A DNA stretch of 64,000 nt from Lolium rigidum (Eukaryota > Streptophyta > Magnoliopsida > Poales > Poaceae). The notes beneath the pieces are model-generated. The model made no database searches, was not told where the DNA came from, and saw nothing but the letters and a program-made list of their open reading frames with translations. The position numbers were made by a program, and so were the translations under genes. The DNA lies in the NCBI RefSeq assembly GCF_022539505.1, contig NC_061510.1, positions 280,858,715 to 280,922,714 of the forward strand, given 5' to 3'. Of this stretch, positions 21,131-32,300 are shown piece after piece; the first letter of the stretch is position 1, and every line of letters begins with the position of its first letter.

Positions 21131-21276
21131 CTAATGGTGTCTGAACAAGTGTCGTGTCATCTCGTGAACTATGGTCGTGTCTGAACAATGGTGTTTCGTA
21201 ACGTCTATGATCACTGCTAAGTTTGCTTGTGCTTTCATTTATTCTTGCTTGTACGGTTGATCACTGGTAGCCTCAG
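21131..21276. repeat. Duplicated segment, copy B
   Basis: Starts ctaatggtgtctgaacaag directly after the Tat-like LTR and matches copy A at 13161-13311 until ggttgatcactggt, beyond which it continues as agcctcagcactgaag. The first five bases, ctaat, also serve as the probable target duplication of the Tat-like element. Copy A contains gtctaat uninterrupted, so it looks like the unoccupied version of the same site. Confidence 0.7.
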
Positions 21277-21499
21277 CACTGAAGGGCAGAGGTAACCAGA
21301 AGCGGATTTTAGGTTGCAACCAAACAACAGGGTCCCCGTTGTAGGCTGCTACTTGGCCTTAAAACCGACCTACCAAACTGGCAGAGCACAAATCTTCACG
21401 GGGTCGAAAAGAATCTACGCAGACAACCAAACGAGTGGTCTTTTCTGACCCGTAGCCTGTCCGAAACACGCAGGGGTGATCAGTGGTGCAAGAAGTAAG
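21277..21499. other. Unassigned repeat-like sequence
   Basis: Contains aggttgcaaccaaacaacag, and the sequence beyond the following solo LTR has ctaccaaacgcgacc. These resemble hAT-like termini, but no complete element can be delimited. Confidence 0.3.
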
Positions 21500-21890
21500 T
21501 GACATAGGCATCCCCAATGGGCCTGCCGAAGATGGTACCCGGGATTTATTGAAAGCCCACGGGTCGAAGAATATGAAGTTCGGAAGCCCAGATAGTTGTT
21601 AAGGAAATATAGAGTTGTATTAGGAAAGTAGAGATTTGTAACTTTACGGGTTGAACTCAGAGAGTCTCCCGAAATCTGTAAACTTGTGTAATACGAAACC
21701 CTCGACTCCACCTCCTATATAAGGGGGAGTCGAGGGAAAAAGAGAGAATCGAATCATTGTTAGCGCAACCCTAGTTTTCATAAGGAGTCGAGTACTTTTT
21801 CGGCTGAAACCCTCGAGATCTACTTGCCCTCTACTTCCAACTAAACCCTAGTCTACAATCCGTAGGCATTGATAAGTTAATCCCTTGTCA
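21500..21890 (+). mobile_element. Solo LTR of the same Tat-like family
   Basis: Begins tgacataggcatcc, ends cccttgtca and is 391 bp, with no internal region on either side. Flanks are gtaag (21495-21499) and ctaag (21891-21895), a 5-bp target duplication with one mismatch. This is the footprint left by LTR-LTR recombination. Confidence 0.8.
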
Positions 21891-21895
21891 CTAAG

Positions 21896-22261
21896 CCCAT
21901 GCTACCAAACGCGACCTATATCTAAACAAAGTCGAGCAACTTTCATTTAGGGACGGAGGGAATACTTCATCCCAACTATAACTCTGTGCTAAATGTAACA
22001 GCTCTGTAGGACGTACTAACGCGGTCAGGGGTTATGCTGCGTTTGATCGCGAACGTCCGTGCGTGTGCATGAGACTGCTCATAGTGGGAGTAACATAGCT
22101 AGCAACAACACACATCTCAAGGCATTTTGGTGACATGACATGCCAATAAATGAAGAAAGATAGTGAGGTGATAACTAGCTATGTTAACATAACATCACAC
22201 AACCAAGGAAAAATGAGTCTACAATATAATAAATAACACAATGCATGACACCACATATAAG
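21896..22261. other. Intergenic with MITE-like pieces
   Basis: The words ttagggacggagggaata at 21947-21964 match one end of Stowaway-type MITEs. The stretch 22074-22250 (gctcatagtgggagtaacat and onward) resembles a common grass MITE. Neither has both ends clearly visible, and the Harbinger-like element interrupts on the right. No gene seen. Confidence 0.4.
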
Positions 22262-23452
22262 TTAGGGCATCTCCAACGCGGCGATCCATCCCGCGCCCGC
22301 GCGTCCGGGTGGGTCCAACCAGACAAAAACGCGGCCCAACGCGGCCACGCATCGCAAATGCGGATGGCCGCGGGTGTCCGGGATGACCCAAACCCGGCCC
22401 AAATCTGGGCCAGGTTTGCGTCGCCGCGGATGGCACGCGTCGTTCTCGCGTGTCTGCCTGGTCCACGTGGTTGGCCCAGCTCTCGGTGCCCCAGTCCTAT
22501 TAAATGTGGACTGGGGGAGGGGGACTTTCACTATCCAGTCCCCATTCTCCACTCCGGCACGCACGCACGAGCTTCCGCGCCGCCATGGCCCCGAAGCGGG
22601 AGTTCCAGCCGTCCGCCAACGACCACTAGGCCGGCAGCAGCCGACGAATCGCGCCCGCGACGTTCGACATGGGGCCACCGGCTCCTCCCATTCGCGACCG
22701 GATCTACGTCACCGTAGCAGTGGCGCAGATGTTCTAGGATGCCAGCGTCCCAATGCCGTGGGGGGACGTGCACCTCCCCCACGGCTGGCACCTGAGCCCA
22801 GATAAGGTTCCGGTGCCGCCGATCCCGGGCTCCGGCCGCGCCCGCATCACGGAGATTCGGAGGCGCCGCGCGTAGCTATCGGCGGACCTCTGGGAGCACC
22901 CCTCCTACAGCGACACAAGTCCCAACCGGGACTTGTGGTTCGAGGTGGAGCACGATGCGCGCTGGCGCACGTGCTTCACCTCGGCGAGGGTGCGGCCTCG
23001 CGCGCAGCCGCTCACCCCGGCGGCCTCTACATCAATGAGCCTGCGGCGGCGCCACAGCCCCAGCCCGAGCCATAGGAGGAGGACGACCCCGAGCTGCAGG
23101 CGGCGCTCGCGATGTCCCGCGAGCTCAGCGACCTCGAGGAGCTGGCCAAATGGCCGCACCTCGCCGAGACGCTGCGAGCCTCCGCGCTGGAGGAGATGGC
23201 CAGGAAGGCCCAGGAGGACTCCCAGGCGGAGGCGTGGTCCTTCCTCGAGATGGCTCGCCGGGAGGAGGAGGCCACGCGCCAGGCGGCGCTCCGGGAGGAG
23301 GAGGAGCGCCAGGCCGCGCTCCGGTAGGAGGCGGAGCTGCAGGCCGCTGCGGCGGAGCAGCTCCGGAAGGAGGCCGTGCGGCGCGCACGCCTACGCAGGC
23401 CGGCGAGCCCTCCGGACCCCCACTCCGCCTGGGAAAGGACACAGTGGTCGCC

Positions 23453-26276
23453 TAATACGTCCAATTTGCATCATTATTTTGTATTATAATCTACTGTTAT
23501 TTATTGATATATTTCATATTTAGACATGATACTTATGTTATTTTATATATTTTTGCATGTTTGATGATTTTCACGGGATTTATTGCCGGAGCTGGAATTC
23601 TGCTAGAAAAGTGGTCATCAGGGTACCATACTTCAGAAGATCACAAAATTCTAGAAACTTTAACGAAGATCTTATTTTCCCGGATGACGGAAATAGCCAG
23701 AAGGAGGACCTGAGGGGGGCCACCATTGGGCAATACAATGCCCAGGCGCGGGCCCTACCCTGGCCGCGCCTGGGGCATGTATGGCCGCCCTGGCCCACAT
23801 CTGACGCCGCCCTTTCGCGTATATCATCCCCAAAAAAACCTAAGATCGGGGTGCAGCTCGCTGATGTCTACGTACGCTTCTATCCCTGTAGACAGTGTTG
23901 GGCCTCCAAGAGCAGAGGTTCGTAGAACAGCAGCAAGTTTCCCTTAAGTGAATCACCCAAGGTTTATCGAACTCAGGGAGGTAGAGGTCAGAGATATCCG
24001 TCTCAAGCAACCCTGCAATTAAGATACAAGAAGTCTCTTGTGTCCCCAACACACCTAATACACTTGTCAGATGTATAGGTGCACTAGTTCGGCAAAGAGA
24101 TAGTGAAATACAAGTAATATGGATGATTATAAGTAGTAATTGCAATCTGAAATAAAAATGGCAGCAAACGAACATGTAGCGGAACTTGTTGGAAACGGTG
24201 TTTCAATGCTTAGAAACAAGGCCTAGGGATCATACTTTCATTACTGGACACTCTCAACAATGATCACATAATTGAATAAATAAATGCTACTCTCAAACAC
24301 TCTCTTGTTGGATAACAAACATCATTCATTATGTAGGGCTGCAAAAGCACACCTCAAGCCGGAGTAAACAAGCTCCACAACGTCATAAAGGAATCACACA
24401 CGATGCGCACACTGTCACCGTCACACCGTGGAGAGTGACTCCAGAGTTCATATTAAAGTAACCTCTAAAGTGCATAATAGAAAAGAGTAACATCTACATA
24501 TTCAACTAGATTACAAAGCTCATGATCACATAAAGATCACACCATGGGAGAGAGAGATGAACCACATAGCTACCGGTAGAGCCCTCAGCCTCGGGGGAGA
24601 ACTACTCCCTCCTCATCATGGGAGACAGCAACAGCGATGAAGATGGCGATGGAGGCGATGGAGATGGCTCCGGGGGCAATTCCCTGTCCCGGCAGGGTGC
24701 TGAAACAGAGACTTATGTCCCCCGAATTAGGGTTTTTGGTGGCGGCGGAGCTACGGAACTCTTCTGGAGAAATCGTCGATCCCTTTAGGGTTTTCAGGGC
24801 AGGAGCTTAATATAGGCGAAAGGGCGGCGCGAGGGGGTGCCCGAGGGGCCCACCCCATAGGGTGGCGCCGGCCCCCTCTTGGCCACGCCAGTGGATGGGG
24901 AGGAGGCCGTGGGCCTCCTCTGGCCTAGCCCTTCTGGCTCCGTGGGTCTTCTGGCGAAATAGAATTTCTGTAATTTTTCTGGATTCTTCCGAGCACTTTG
25001 GTTTTTGGGCCTTTTCTGCAATAAACAGACATAATAAACAGAAACTGGCACTGTGGCATCTTGTTAATAGGTTAGTCCCAATAAATGCCATAATATGATA
25101 TAAAGTGCATATAAAACATGTAGCTATTGGCATAAAACTAGCATGGAACATAAGAAATTATAGATACGTTGGAGACGTATCACTCACAGAAAATCCGTCG
25201 CTGCTATAAGGCGGAAAACACCAGAGAGAGAAAAGCTCTCCGGCAGATAGGAATCTGCCGGGGGAAATTCCCTCCCGGAGGGGGAAATCGTCGCCATCGC
25301 CACTGCCATCGTGATCATCATCCTCATCATCTCCACCATCAGCACCATCATCACCGCCGTCTCCACCTCGTCCCGCTGTAACTATCTGGGTTGTACCTCG
25401 CATATTTCGAAGGGGAAACTCTCCTGGTATTGATTACTTGTTGTATTTGATGCTATTGAGTGAAACCATCGGATTAAGGTTTATGTCTAGATTGTTATTC
25501 ATCATTATATACCCACTGATCATGTTCCATATGTTGTCCCGTGAGTAGTTAATTTAGTTCTTGAGGATATGGGAGAAGTCTTGTGTTAGTAGTGGAGCTA
25601 TGTGAGTAATATGTATTGCTATGATATTTAAGTTGTGGTGTTATTCTTCTAGTGGTATCATGTGAACGTCGACTACATGATACTTCGCCTTTATGGACCT
25701 AGGGGAATACATCGTGTATTTGGCTACTAATTGCGGGGTTGCCGGAGCGACAGAAACCTGAACCCCCGTTAGGAAACCATTGCATAAGGGATCGTAGGAT
25801 CTCAGAGTTTAAGGCTGTGGTTAGATTTTATCTTAATTACCTATTTGTAGTTGCGGATGCTTGGAAGGGGTTTAATCACAAGTATGTATTATCCTAGTAA
25901 GGGTAGTGCATTAGCATAGGTTCACCCACACAACACTTACCATACCAATAGAGATTATTCACGGATGCGATGCGAAAGCACTTTACATAAAACCACCCGT
26001 GTGTCCTCAGGAACGTTTGGTCGATATAAGTAGAACAACTAGCTTGTCCTTTGTGCTAAAAAGGATTGGGCCACTTGCTGCAATTATTATTACCGCCTTT
26101 TATTTACTCGCATTTTATTTATTTGCAATATCAAATAACCCTGAAAACATGTTTGCTAGTGTTTACAGAGAATCCTTCATTGAAACTGCTCATCAACACC
26201 TTCTGCTCCTCGTTGGGTTCGACACTCTTATTTATCGAAAGTAGTACGATACATCCCCTATACTTGTGGATCATCA
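23453..26276 (+). mobile_element. Solo LTR of a gypsy-like element with TCGCC target duplication
   Basis: Begins taatacgtccaatttgcatc and ends cttgtggatcatca. The 5-bp sequence tcgcc flanks it at 23448-23452 and 26277-26281. Internal features match a long cereal LTR: a stretch of catcatc-type repeats (25300-25370), cattgcataaggg and ggttcgacactctta near the end. It is split by a second solo LTR at 23862-25182; without that insert it is about 1.5 kb. There is no internal coding region. Confidence 0.85.
23862..25182 (-). mobile_element. Solo LTR nested in another solo LTR
   Basis: In minus orientation it begins tgatacgtctccaacgtatc and ends gtacgtagacatca, with TG and CA termini. Flanks on the plus strand are ctcgc (23857-23861) and ctcac (25183-25187), a 5-bp duplication with one mismatch. 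Its start resembles LTR copies 1-3 but the rest differs, so it is a related family. Length is 1321 bp, with no internal domain. Confidence 0.8.
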
Positions 26277-26717
26277 TCGCCCTGGCCGGAGTCCCCGACG
26301 CCCTCCGGCGTGTCCAGCCGGAACAGCGCATCGCCGCCGGGGGGTGTCGCCCTCATCGACGGCGGCGACGACGAGTACTACTGGGAGTAGTACTACGCAC
26401 CGGCGGCCACCGTGCCCCAAACCCTGGCCTAGGGTTTGCTCTTCTTTTTTGTTTAAAGTCCATATAGGGCTTTCTTTTGTGTAAAAATTGCCCAAAATAG
26501 GGCTAAGTTTAATGAACACCTAGTTTAAATTTACTATTTTATTGTTTTCCTTTTTCATATTTATTTTTTATATTTGCGCTGCGTTCGCGCGTTGGACGCA
26601 GCGTGCGACCCAAACGGACACGCGGACGCGGGGCGCTGTCCAGGTGTTCGCGCGGCCACCCAAATGGCCAAATCAGACGGTCCAGCGCGTCCGTTTGGAT
26701 CGCTGGGTTGGAGACTT

Positions 26718-27056
26718 CCAACGCAGAGACCCAAACGAACGCGTTTTCACGTCCGATTTTGGCTGTTTGGGTCGGCCTCCGGAGAGGCGGATAGACGAGG
26801 ACGTCCGTGGCTTTATTTTTTCCCCAACGCCCAGTGACTCAAATCCCTATTCCTCTTCTCTAGCCATACTACTACTAGTTGGCAAGAACCAGCCCAGCGA
26901 CCCCGCCCCGCCAGGCCACAGCTCCGCCCCCGCCTGTGCCGACGCGGCCGGCTCCGGCCCCGCCCGTGCGCGCCGGCCAGCTCCGTCGCCATTCGACCCG
27001 GTCGTGCGCGCCCGGCCAGCTCCGTCGCCGTTCGCCCCGCCCGTGCGCGCCCGACC
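26718..27056. other. GC-rich sequence, possibly Harbinger-derived
   Basis: Contains gacttccaacgcagagaccc, resembling a diverged Harbinger-type left terminus facing the previous element, then a proline/alanine-rich low-complexity frame. No gene is claimed. Confidence 0.35.
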
Positions 27057-27398
27057 AGCTCTGTCGCCATTCGCCCGACCCCGTTCGTCGCCGCCGCGGG
27101 CGTGGCCCCGCCCCTCGCCTCCCAAACACCTATCCCCGACCCCGAGCCCTAACCCAGCGCGCCCCCGGCCAGCTCCGTCGCCATTCGCCCGACCCCGTTC
27201 GTCGCCGCCGCGGGCGTGGCCCCGCCCCTCGCCTCCCAAACACCTATCCCCGACCCCGAGCCCTAACCCAGCGCGCCCCCGGCCAGCTCCGTCGCCATTC
27301 GCCCGACCCCGTTCGTCGCCGCCGCGGGCGTGGCCCCGCCCCTCGCCTCCCAAACACCTATCCCCGACCCCGAGCCCTAACCCAGCGCGCCCCCGGCG
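27057..27398 (+). repeat. Three tandem copies of a 114-bp GC-rich unit
   Basis: Units start at about 27057, 27171 and 27285, each containing agctccgtcgccattcgccc and ending near aacccagcgcgcccccggcc. The copies are almost identical. The period is a multiple of three, so a proline-rich frame stays open across all three (38 residues per unit), but that alone does not make it coding. Confidence 0.9.
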
Positions 27399-27690
27399 GG
27401 CGCCAAGCTCGTCCCGCTCCTCCTCTCCTTGGGGCCGGCCTCGCGATGTGCTTCCTGGCGCCGCGCCCGCCGAGGTGAGCCTGTAGGCGTGGCAGCTGCT
27501 CTCCATCTTCCTCTCCACCATCACGGGGCTCGTGCTGGGCCCGCTCCCCGTGGGCGCCTGGGCCTTCCTCGGCCTCACCGCCGCCGTCGCCATCAGCGAG
27601 GCCTACATTGCGCCGGCCATGCCCAGCACCACCGCCAGGGCCCGGGGCGTCTTCCTGCCGATCATCAAGTCGCTCTCCCTCTAGGCGCGC
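27399..27690 (+). pseudogene. Fragment of a plastid dicarboxylate transporter (DiT2-like) with internal deletion
   Basis: Reading across frames gives KLVPLLLSLG, GLAMCFLAPRP, EVSL-stop-AWQLLSIFL, TITGLVLGPLPVGAWAFLGL, TAAVAISEAYIAPAMPSTTA and GVFLPIIKSLSL. I recognise this as the membrane-transporter family of plastid 2-oxoglutarate/glutamate-malate translocators, which exchange dicarboxylates across the inner envelope. In intact members the GAWAFLGLTA and ISEA-IAPAMPSTTARA segments are separated by several dozen residues; here they are fused directly. Two single-base frame changes, an in-frame TAG at about 27482-27484 and the loss of everything downstream make it nonfunctional. It is probably a gene piece captured by a transposon. 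Confidence 0.7.
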
Positions 27691-29302
27691 GGGGCGGCTC
27701 GGAGGAGCACGGGCGCCGTCTTGCGCCGTTTCCGGCGTGCGGCACGGGGCGGCGGCGCGACGCGCCGGGCGTGCAGGTGCTCCCGCGGCCGGTGGAGCTT
27801 CCTGGCGGCCTGGCTCAGCGCGGGCGGCGGCGCGGCCTGGCTCAGTGTGCTCCGTTTCGGCCGCGGCGACCTCCGGCATGGACGAAAAAAGGGGACGTGT
27901 TTAGCGGGGAGCCTCCACACGAGCTCGACGGCGGCGGTTGGCCGGCGAGCCCTATTCTGATGGGGAGCGAAGCCAACATCCATGGCAGAAAAAGAAAGCG
28001 AAGGACAGAGGAGAGAGAAGGCTGTGGAAGTCTGGGTGGATGAACTAGTGTGGCTGCCATGTGGGGTTTGGGAGGACACGCGCGGATGACCAGAGACGCT
28101 CGCACCCGTCCGGCTCGCTCCAAATTGCTTCCAAATTTGGCCGGCTTTGAGTCATGTCGGACACCACAGCAGTCCGTTTTTAATTTGGATCCGCCTTGGG
28201 AGCAGTTTTTACCCAAACAGACCCATCCAACGAGCCCTGTCTGTGGCTCTTGAATGCCGTCCTCTTCCCGCTTCCACGAGCTTCCACTTGACCTGCTACG
28301 TGCGCATGCGACGCGGGCTGTCGCGGCGCATACCGCGCCGGAAACGGGCATCGGTCGGGTGGCTCCGGTGGAGCGCGCGCGCGCCAGCCGAACGGCGGCC
28401 CCAGCCGTTTCTTTCCTTCCTTCCGACTGTATTATCGCCGCCGCGCGCTGGATGGATTAATGGATTTCCTGGCTGCGTTATTTCCTCCTAGCTAGCTGTT
28501 GGCTGTGCAATCGGCGAGGCGTAATTACAGGACAGACGGATACATCGGGGCCAAGGTCGGTCCCGTCCAGATCGTCGCCAGCTTACCCGACCTAGTTTCT
28601 TTCCTTGCTTCCAGAGAAAGGAAGGGGAAATTCGGGAAAGGGAATCAAAAGACAAAAACGAGACGAGCCGTGAGAAAAGCGCTTTCCTTTATTTAGTACG
28701 GAGTACGCCCAAAAATGCTGCAGCCTTTTTTCGGGCAAAGTGGCCACACCGCCGCACCGGCGCAGAATATCCCGCCCGCCCGCATGCATTCACTGCCCGG
28801 ACGCGGCACCGCGGCGGCCAGCGTACGCACAGCAGGTCACCGCGGGACGTTCACTGACGGCGTGGGCCCCCGCTCTACAACTACGCTCGACACGGCTGGG
28901 AGAGGCGTCTCGGATTCTCTCTTCCCTTGACCAGACAAGAAACAGAAAACCTGTGACGCTGCGGTGCGGGCCCGGCCTCCAGCTCTGCTACAGCACAGAC
29001 GACGCGCATCCAACCCGCTTTTCCCTGCGGGATTCCGGGTTTCCCATCCTAGCCCCGTGGCCCCACGCGCCAGTCTCCTTGGCGGGTCGTCCACGGAACT
29101 GGACACCGGGCTCGAACCGGGGGGCAGCGCCGTCATTTCGCGCATCAGTAACCCTAAATCGGCGCTGGGCCCCGCGCATGTGCCACCGGCCTCGTCTCGC
29201 CCATGTGCTCTTCTCTCTGTTCACTTAAATCTCTGCCTCCATCCCCAAACTGACTCCTCTCTCCTCTCTCTCTTCCCCCTTCCGCATCTCCCCAGCACCG
29301 CA
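27691..29302. other. Upstream region of the TMK gene, GC-rich, no separate gene recognised
   Basis: Frames at 27700-28000 are GC-rich and unsupported, although part may continue the captured material. The stretch 28690-29300 immediately precedes the TMK gene and should hold its promoter and leader. There is a CT-rich tract ctctctcctctctctcttcc at about 29260-29280, a frequent form of plant 5' leader, and a tttatttag word at 28689-28697. No convincing TATA box lies at the expected distance. Confidence 0.5.
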
Positions 29303-32300
29303 ATGCAGTCCCCCACCGTATCCACCGCGCGGCGGCGGCGGCCCGCCGCCCTCCTCCTAGCCCTATCCCTCCTCCTGGCGGCCGTCGGCGCCGCGGCGGC
29401 GGCGACGGCGGCCACGCCGCAGGACGCGGAGGCGATGCGGGCGGTCGCCAAGGCGCTAGGCGCGGACAAGGCGCTCTCCTGGAACACCCCGGACCCCTGC
29501 TCCCCGAAGCCCTGGGACGGCGTGGGCTGCGACGCCGACGGCCGCGTCACCGACATCCAGGTCGGCAAGCGCCGCCTCACGGGGACGCTGGCGCCCGAGG
29601 TGCGCAACCTCACGGCCCTAACCCGCCTCGAGGTCTTCGGCAACGCCCTCTCCGGCCCGCTCCCCACCCTCGCGGGCCTCGCCGCGCTCCAGCACCTCCT
29701 CCTCAACGACAACGCCTTCACCTCCCTCCCCGACGGCTTCTTCGACGGCCTCGTCTCGCTCTCCGACTTCTCCATCGACCACAACCCGCTCGACCCGTGG
29801 ACCATCCACCCCGAGCTCGCGCGCTGCGTCGCCCTCTCCAACTTCTCCGCCAACAGCGCCAACGTCACCGGCACCCTCCCGGACTTCCTCGCCGCCCTGC
29901 CCTCCCTGCAGCGGCTCAACCTGGCCATGAACCTCATGTCCGGACCGGTGCCGCCCTCCCTCGGCGCGGCCACCCAGCTGCAGGTGCTCTGGCTCAACAG
30001 CCAGATCCGCGGCGGCTTCAGCGGGCCCATCACCTTCCTCGCCACCATCACCAAGGCCAGCCAGCTCTGGCTGCACTCCAACCGCTTCTCCGGGCCCCTG
30101 CCGGACTTCTCCGCCCTCACCAGTCTCGTCGATCTCAAACTGCGCGACAACGACCTCACCGGCCCTGTTCCGCAGAGCCTCATCAACCTCAAGTCTCTCC
30201 GGGAACTGAATCTCACCAACAACATGCTGCAGGGGCCGAGGCCCGCGTTCGGCGCGCAGGTGGCGCTCGACATGGCGGACAACCAGAGCTTCTGCCTGCA
30301 GGATCCCGGAAAGGCCTGTGATCCCCGCGTCAACCTGCTGCTGGACGTGGCCGCTGGGTTCATGTATCCCTACAAGCTCGCAGATGGCTGGAAGGGGAAT
30401 GACCCCTGCGCTGGTTACCTCGGCGTCGAGTGTGATAATACTGGGAGCATCACATTGCTCAATTTGGGCAGCAAGGGGCTCAACGGGACCATCTCGCCGG
30501 CTATCGGCAACATTTCCACGCTTCAGACGCTGATGCTTCAGAAGAACAACATTACTGGCACCATTCCCAAGGAGCTCGCCGCCTTGCCTGCGCTGAAGTC
30601 GGTGGATCTGTCAAACAACAATCTGTACGGGCAGCTTCCTCCGTTCCGCAGCAATGTGGTGGTCAACACTGATGGTAACCCCAACATTGGCAAGGATCCC
30701 CCTGCACCAACACCTGGGTCAGATGGCCACAGCAACGGCACTACGCCTGGGGGTGGAGGTGGTGGAAGCAGTAGTGGTGGGGGCTCCTCTTCGCATTCTA
30801 CCGGCGTCATTGTTGGCTCTGTCTTTGGAGCTATTGCTGGACTAGGCCTCATTGCTGCATTGGGATTCTATTGCTACAAGAGGAAGCAGAAGCCTTCTGG
30901 AAGGGTGCAGAGTCCGCATGCTATGGTCATCCATCCCCGCCACTCTGGGTCAGATCCTGACATGGTCAAAATCACAGTTGCCGGGCGAAATTCCAATGGT
31001 GGTGCGGCCACAAACGAGGCACAGAGCCAGGCGAGCAACGGCCCAAGGGATATCCATGTGGTTGAGGCTGGGAATATGGTCATCTCGATCCAGGTCCTCC
31101 GTAACGTCACCAACAACTTCAGTCAGGAGAACATCCTTGGTCGTGGTGGGTTTGGCACTGTCTACAAGGGTGAGCTTCACGATGGCACAAAAATCGCTGT
31201 CAAGCGAATGGAGTCTGGTGTTATGGGCAACAAGGGGCTGAATGAGTTCAAATCAGAGATATCTGTGCTGACCAAGGTCCGTCACCGGAACCTGGTGTCG
31301 CTGCTTGGATATTGCCTTGATGGTAATGAGAGGATTCTTGTATATGAGTACATGCCACAAGGGCCAGTCAGCCAACACCTGTTTGAGTGGAAAGAACACA
31401 ATTCACCGCCCTTGGAATGGAAGAAGCGACTGAGCATCGCCCTTGATGTTGCAAGAGGTGTAGAGTACCTGCACAGCCTTGCGCAGCAAACCTTCATCCA
31501 CAGAGACTTGAAACCATCAAATATACTTCTGGGTGATGACATGAAGGCAAAGGTGGCTGACTTTGGATTGGTGCGGCTTGCACCGTCTGATGGGAAGTGT
31601 GTATCAGTGGAGACAAGACTTGCTGGCACTTTCGGATACCTTGCCCCGGAGTATGCAGGTAACTATCAGAACACAAACTATGTCATACCCAAAATAATAT
31701 CATTGCATAGTCTTTCGGCTGCCATTTTAGAATGATCTTTCGGCTGCCATTTTATTCTCATATAAAATTGATTAGTTTCGTTTTACAAGAGGTAACTATC
31801 CTATGTATATTTTGGTGTACAATTCAGTTAACAATCACAATACATTTAAACTATGTCATACCCAAAACAATATCATTGCATAATTTGGTATTTGGACTGA
31901 TCTTTGGCCTGCCGTTTTATTCTCATATGGGGTAGTTTCGTTTTACAAGTGGTACTTAGGTTCTACAAATATTTGAAGAGTCTACTAAGGAAGAATATTG
32001 AGGTGAAGTAGTATCTGATTTAAGAAAAATATTGAAAATTGCTAGCAAAACACATATCTGATGTATTTGGACAATCAATTCAGTGATCAACTCTGATGAG
32101 CTTGTGTCCATTTCATCAGAAGTTAACATCCTTTTTTTCCTCTCCAAATGGTTTAATGTGTGGTTGAATTAACTGTTCTTTTATTCTTCCTTTTTTCCTC
32201 TCCAAATGGTTTAGTATGTGGTTGAATTAACTGTTCTTTTATTCGGGCAACTGTTCTTAGTGAACTGTTCTGTTTACTCAAAGTACAAACATTAGTATTA

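Larger units (their letters stand above)
22585..26396 (+). pseudogene. Decayed ORF of the Harbinger-like element, split by a solo LTR
   Basis: The reading starts at ATG 22585-22587 and, with inserts removed, ends at TAG about 26394-26396. Visible segments are MAPKREFQPSAN, GDVHLPHGWHLSPDKVP, RDLWFEVEHDARWRTCF, then after a frameshift at about 22990-23050 DDPELQAALAMSRELSDLEE, an Ala/Glu-rich helix, and DGGDDEYYWE after the inserted LTR. In-frame stops occur at 22627, 22735, 22873 (first frame), 23073 and 23325 (second frame), and all five are TAG. It resembles repeat-borne acidic, alanine-rich proteins seen in many grass Harbinger-related elements. Function unknown; no catalytic motif is visible. 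Confidence 0.6.
22265..26717 (+). mobile_element. Harbinger-like element with nested solo LTRs
   Basis: The left terminus gggcatctccaacgcggc is preceded by tta (22262-22264), the triplet expected for PIF/Harbinger insertions. The interior has a TATA-like ctattaaatg (22497), a decayed ORF, an AT-rich 3' part and a right terminal region reading gggttggagac near 26704-26714. The right end is degraded, so its boundary is approximate and no second tta is seen. A 2.8-kb solo LTR splits it at 23452/26277. Without the inserts the element is about 1.6 kb, close in design to 35253-36542. Confidence 0.6.

Noticed and set aside
25301..25370. catcatc-type trinucleotide tract as a possible protein-coding or regulatory repeat
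   Set aside because: It is an ordinary part of this LTR family's sequence, lying between conserved LTR segments.
26542..27486. A 314-codon proline-rich frame
   Set aside because: It runs from Harbinger-like 3' sequence through GC-rich low-complexity DNA and the 114-bp repeats. A repeat with period divisible by three keeps any frame open; no domain or initiation context supports it.
28964..29302. N-terminal extension of the TMK protein
   Set aside because: The extension begins at GTG, has no signal peptide, and is followed by a good ATG with a signal peptide at 29303.
29221..30363. A 380-codon minus-strand frame opposite the TMK gene
   Set aside because: It is the mirror of GC-rich TMK codons; the plus strand has a recognisable receptor kinase with correct splicing.
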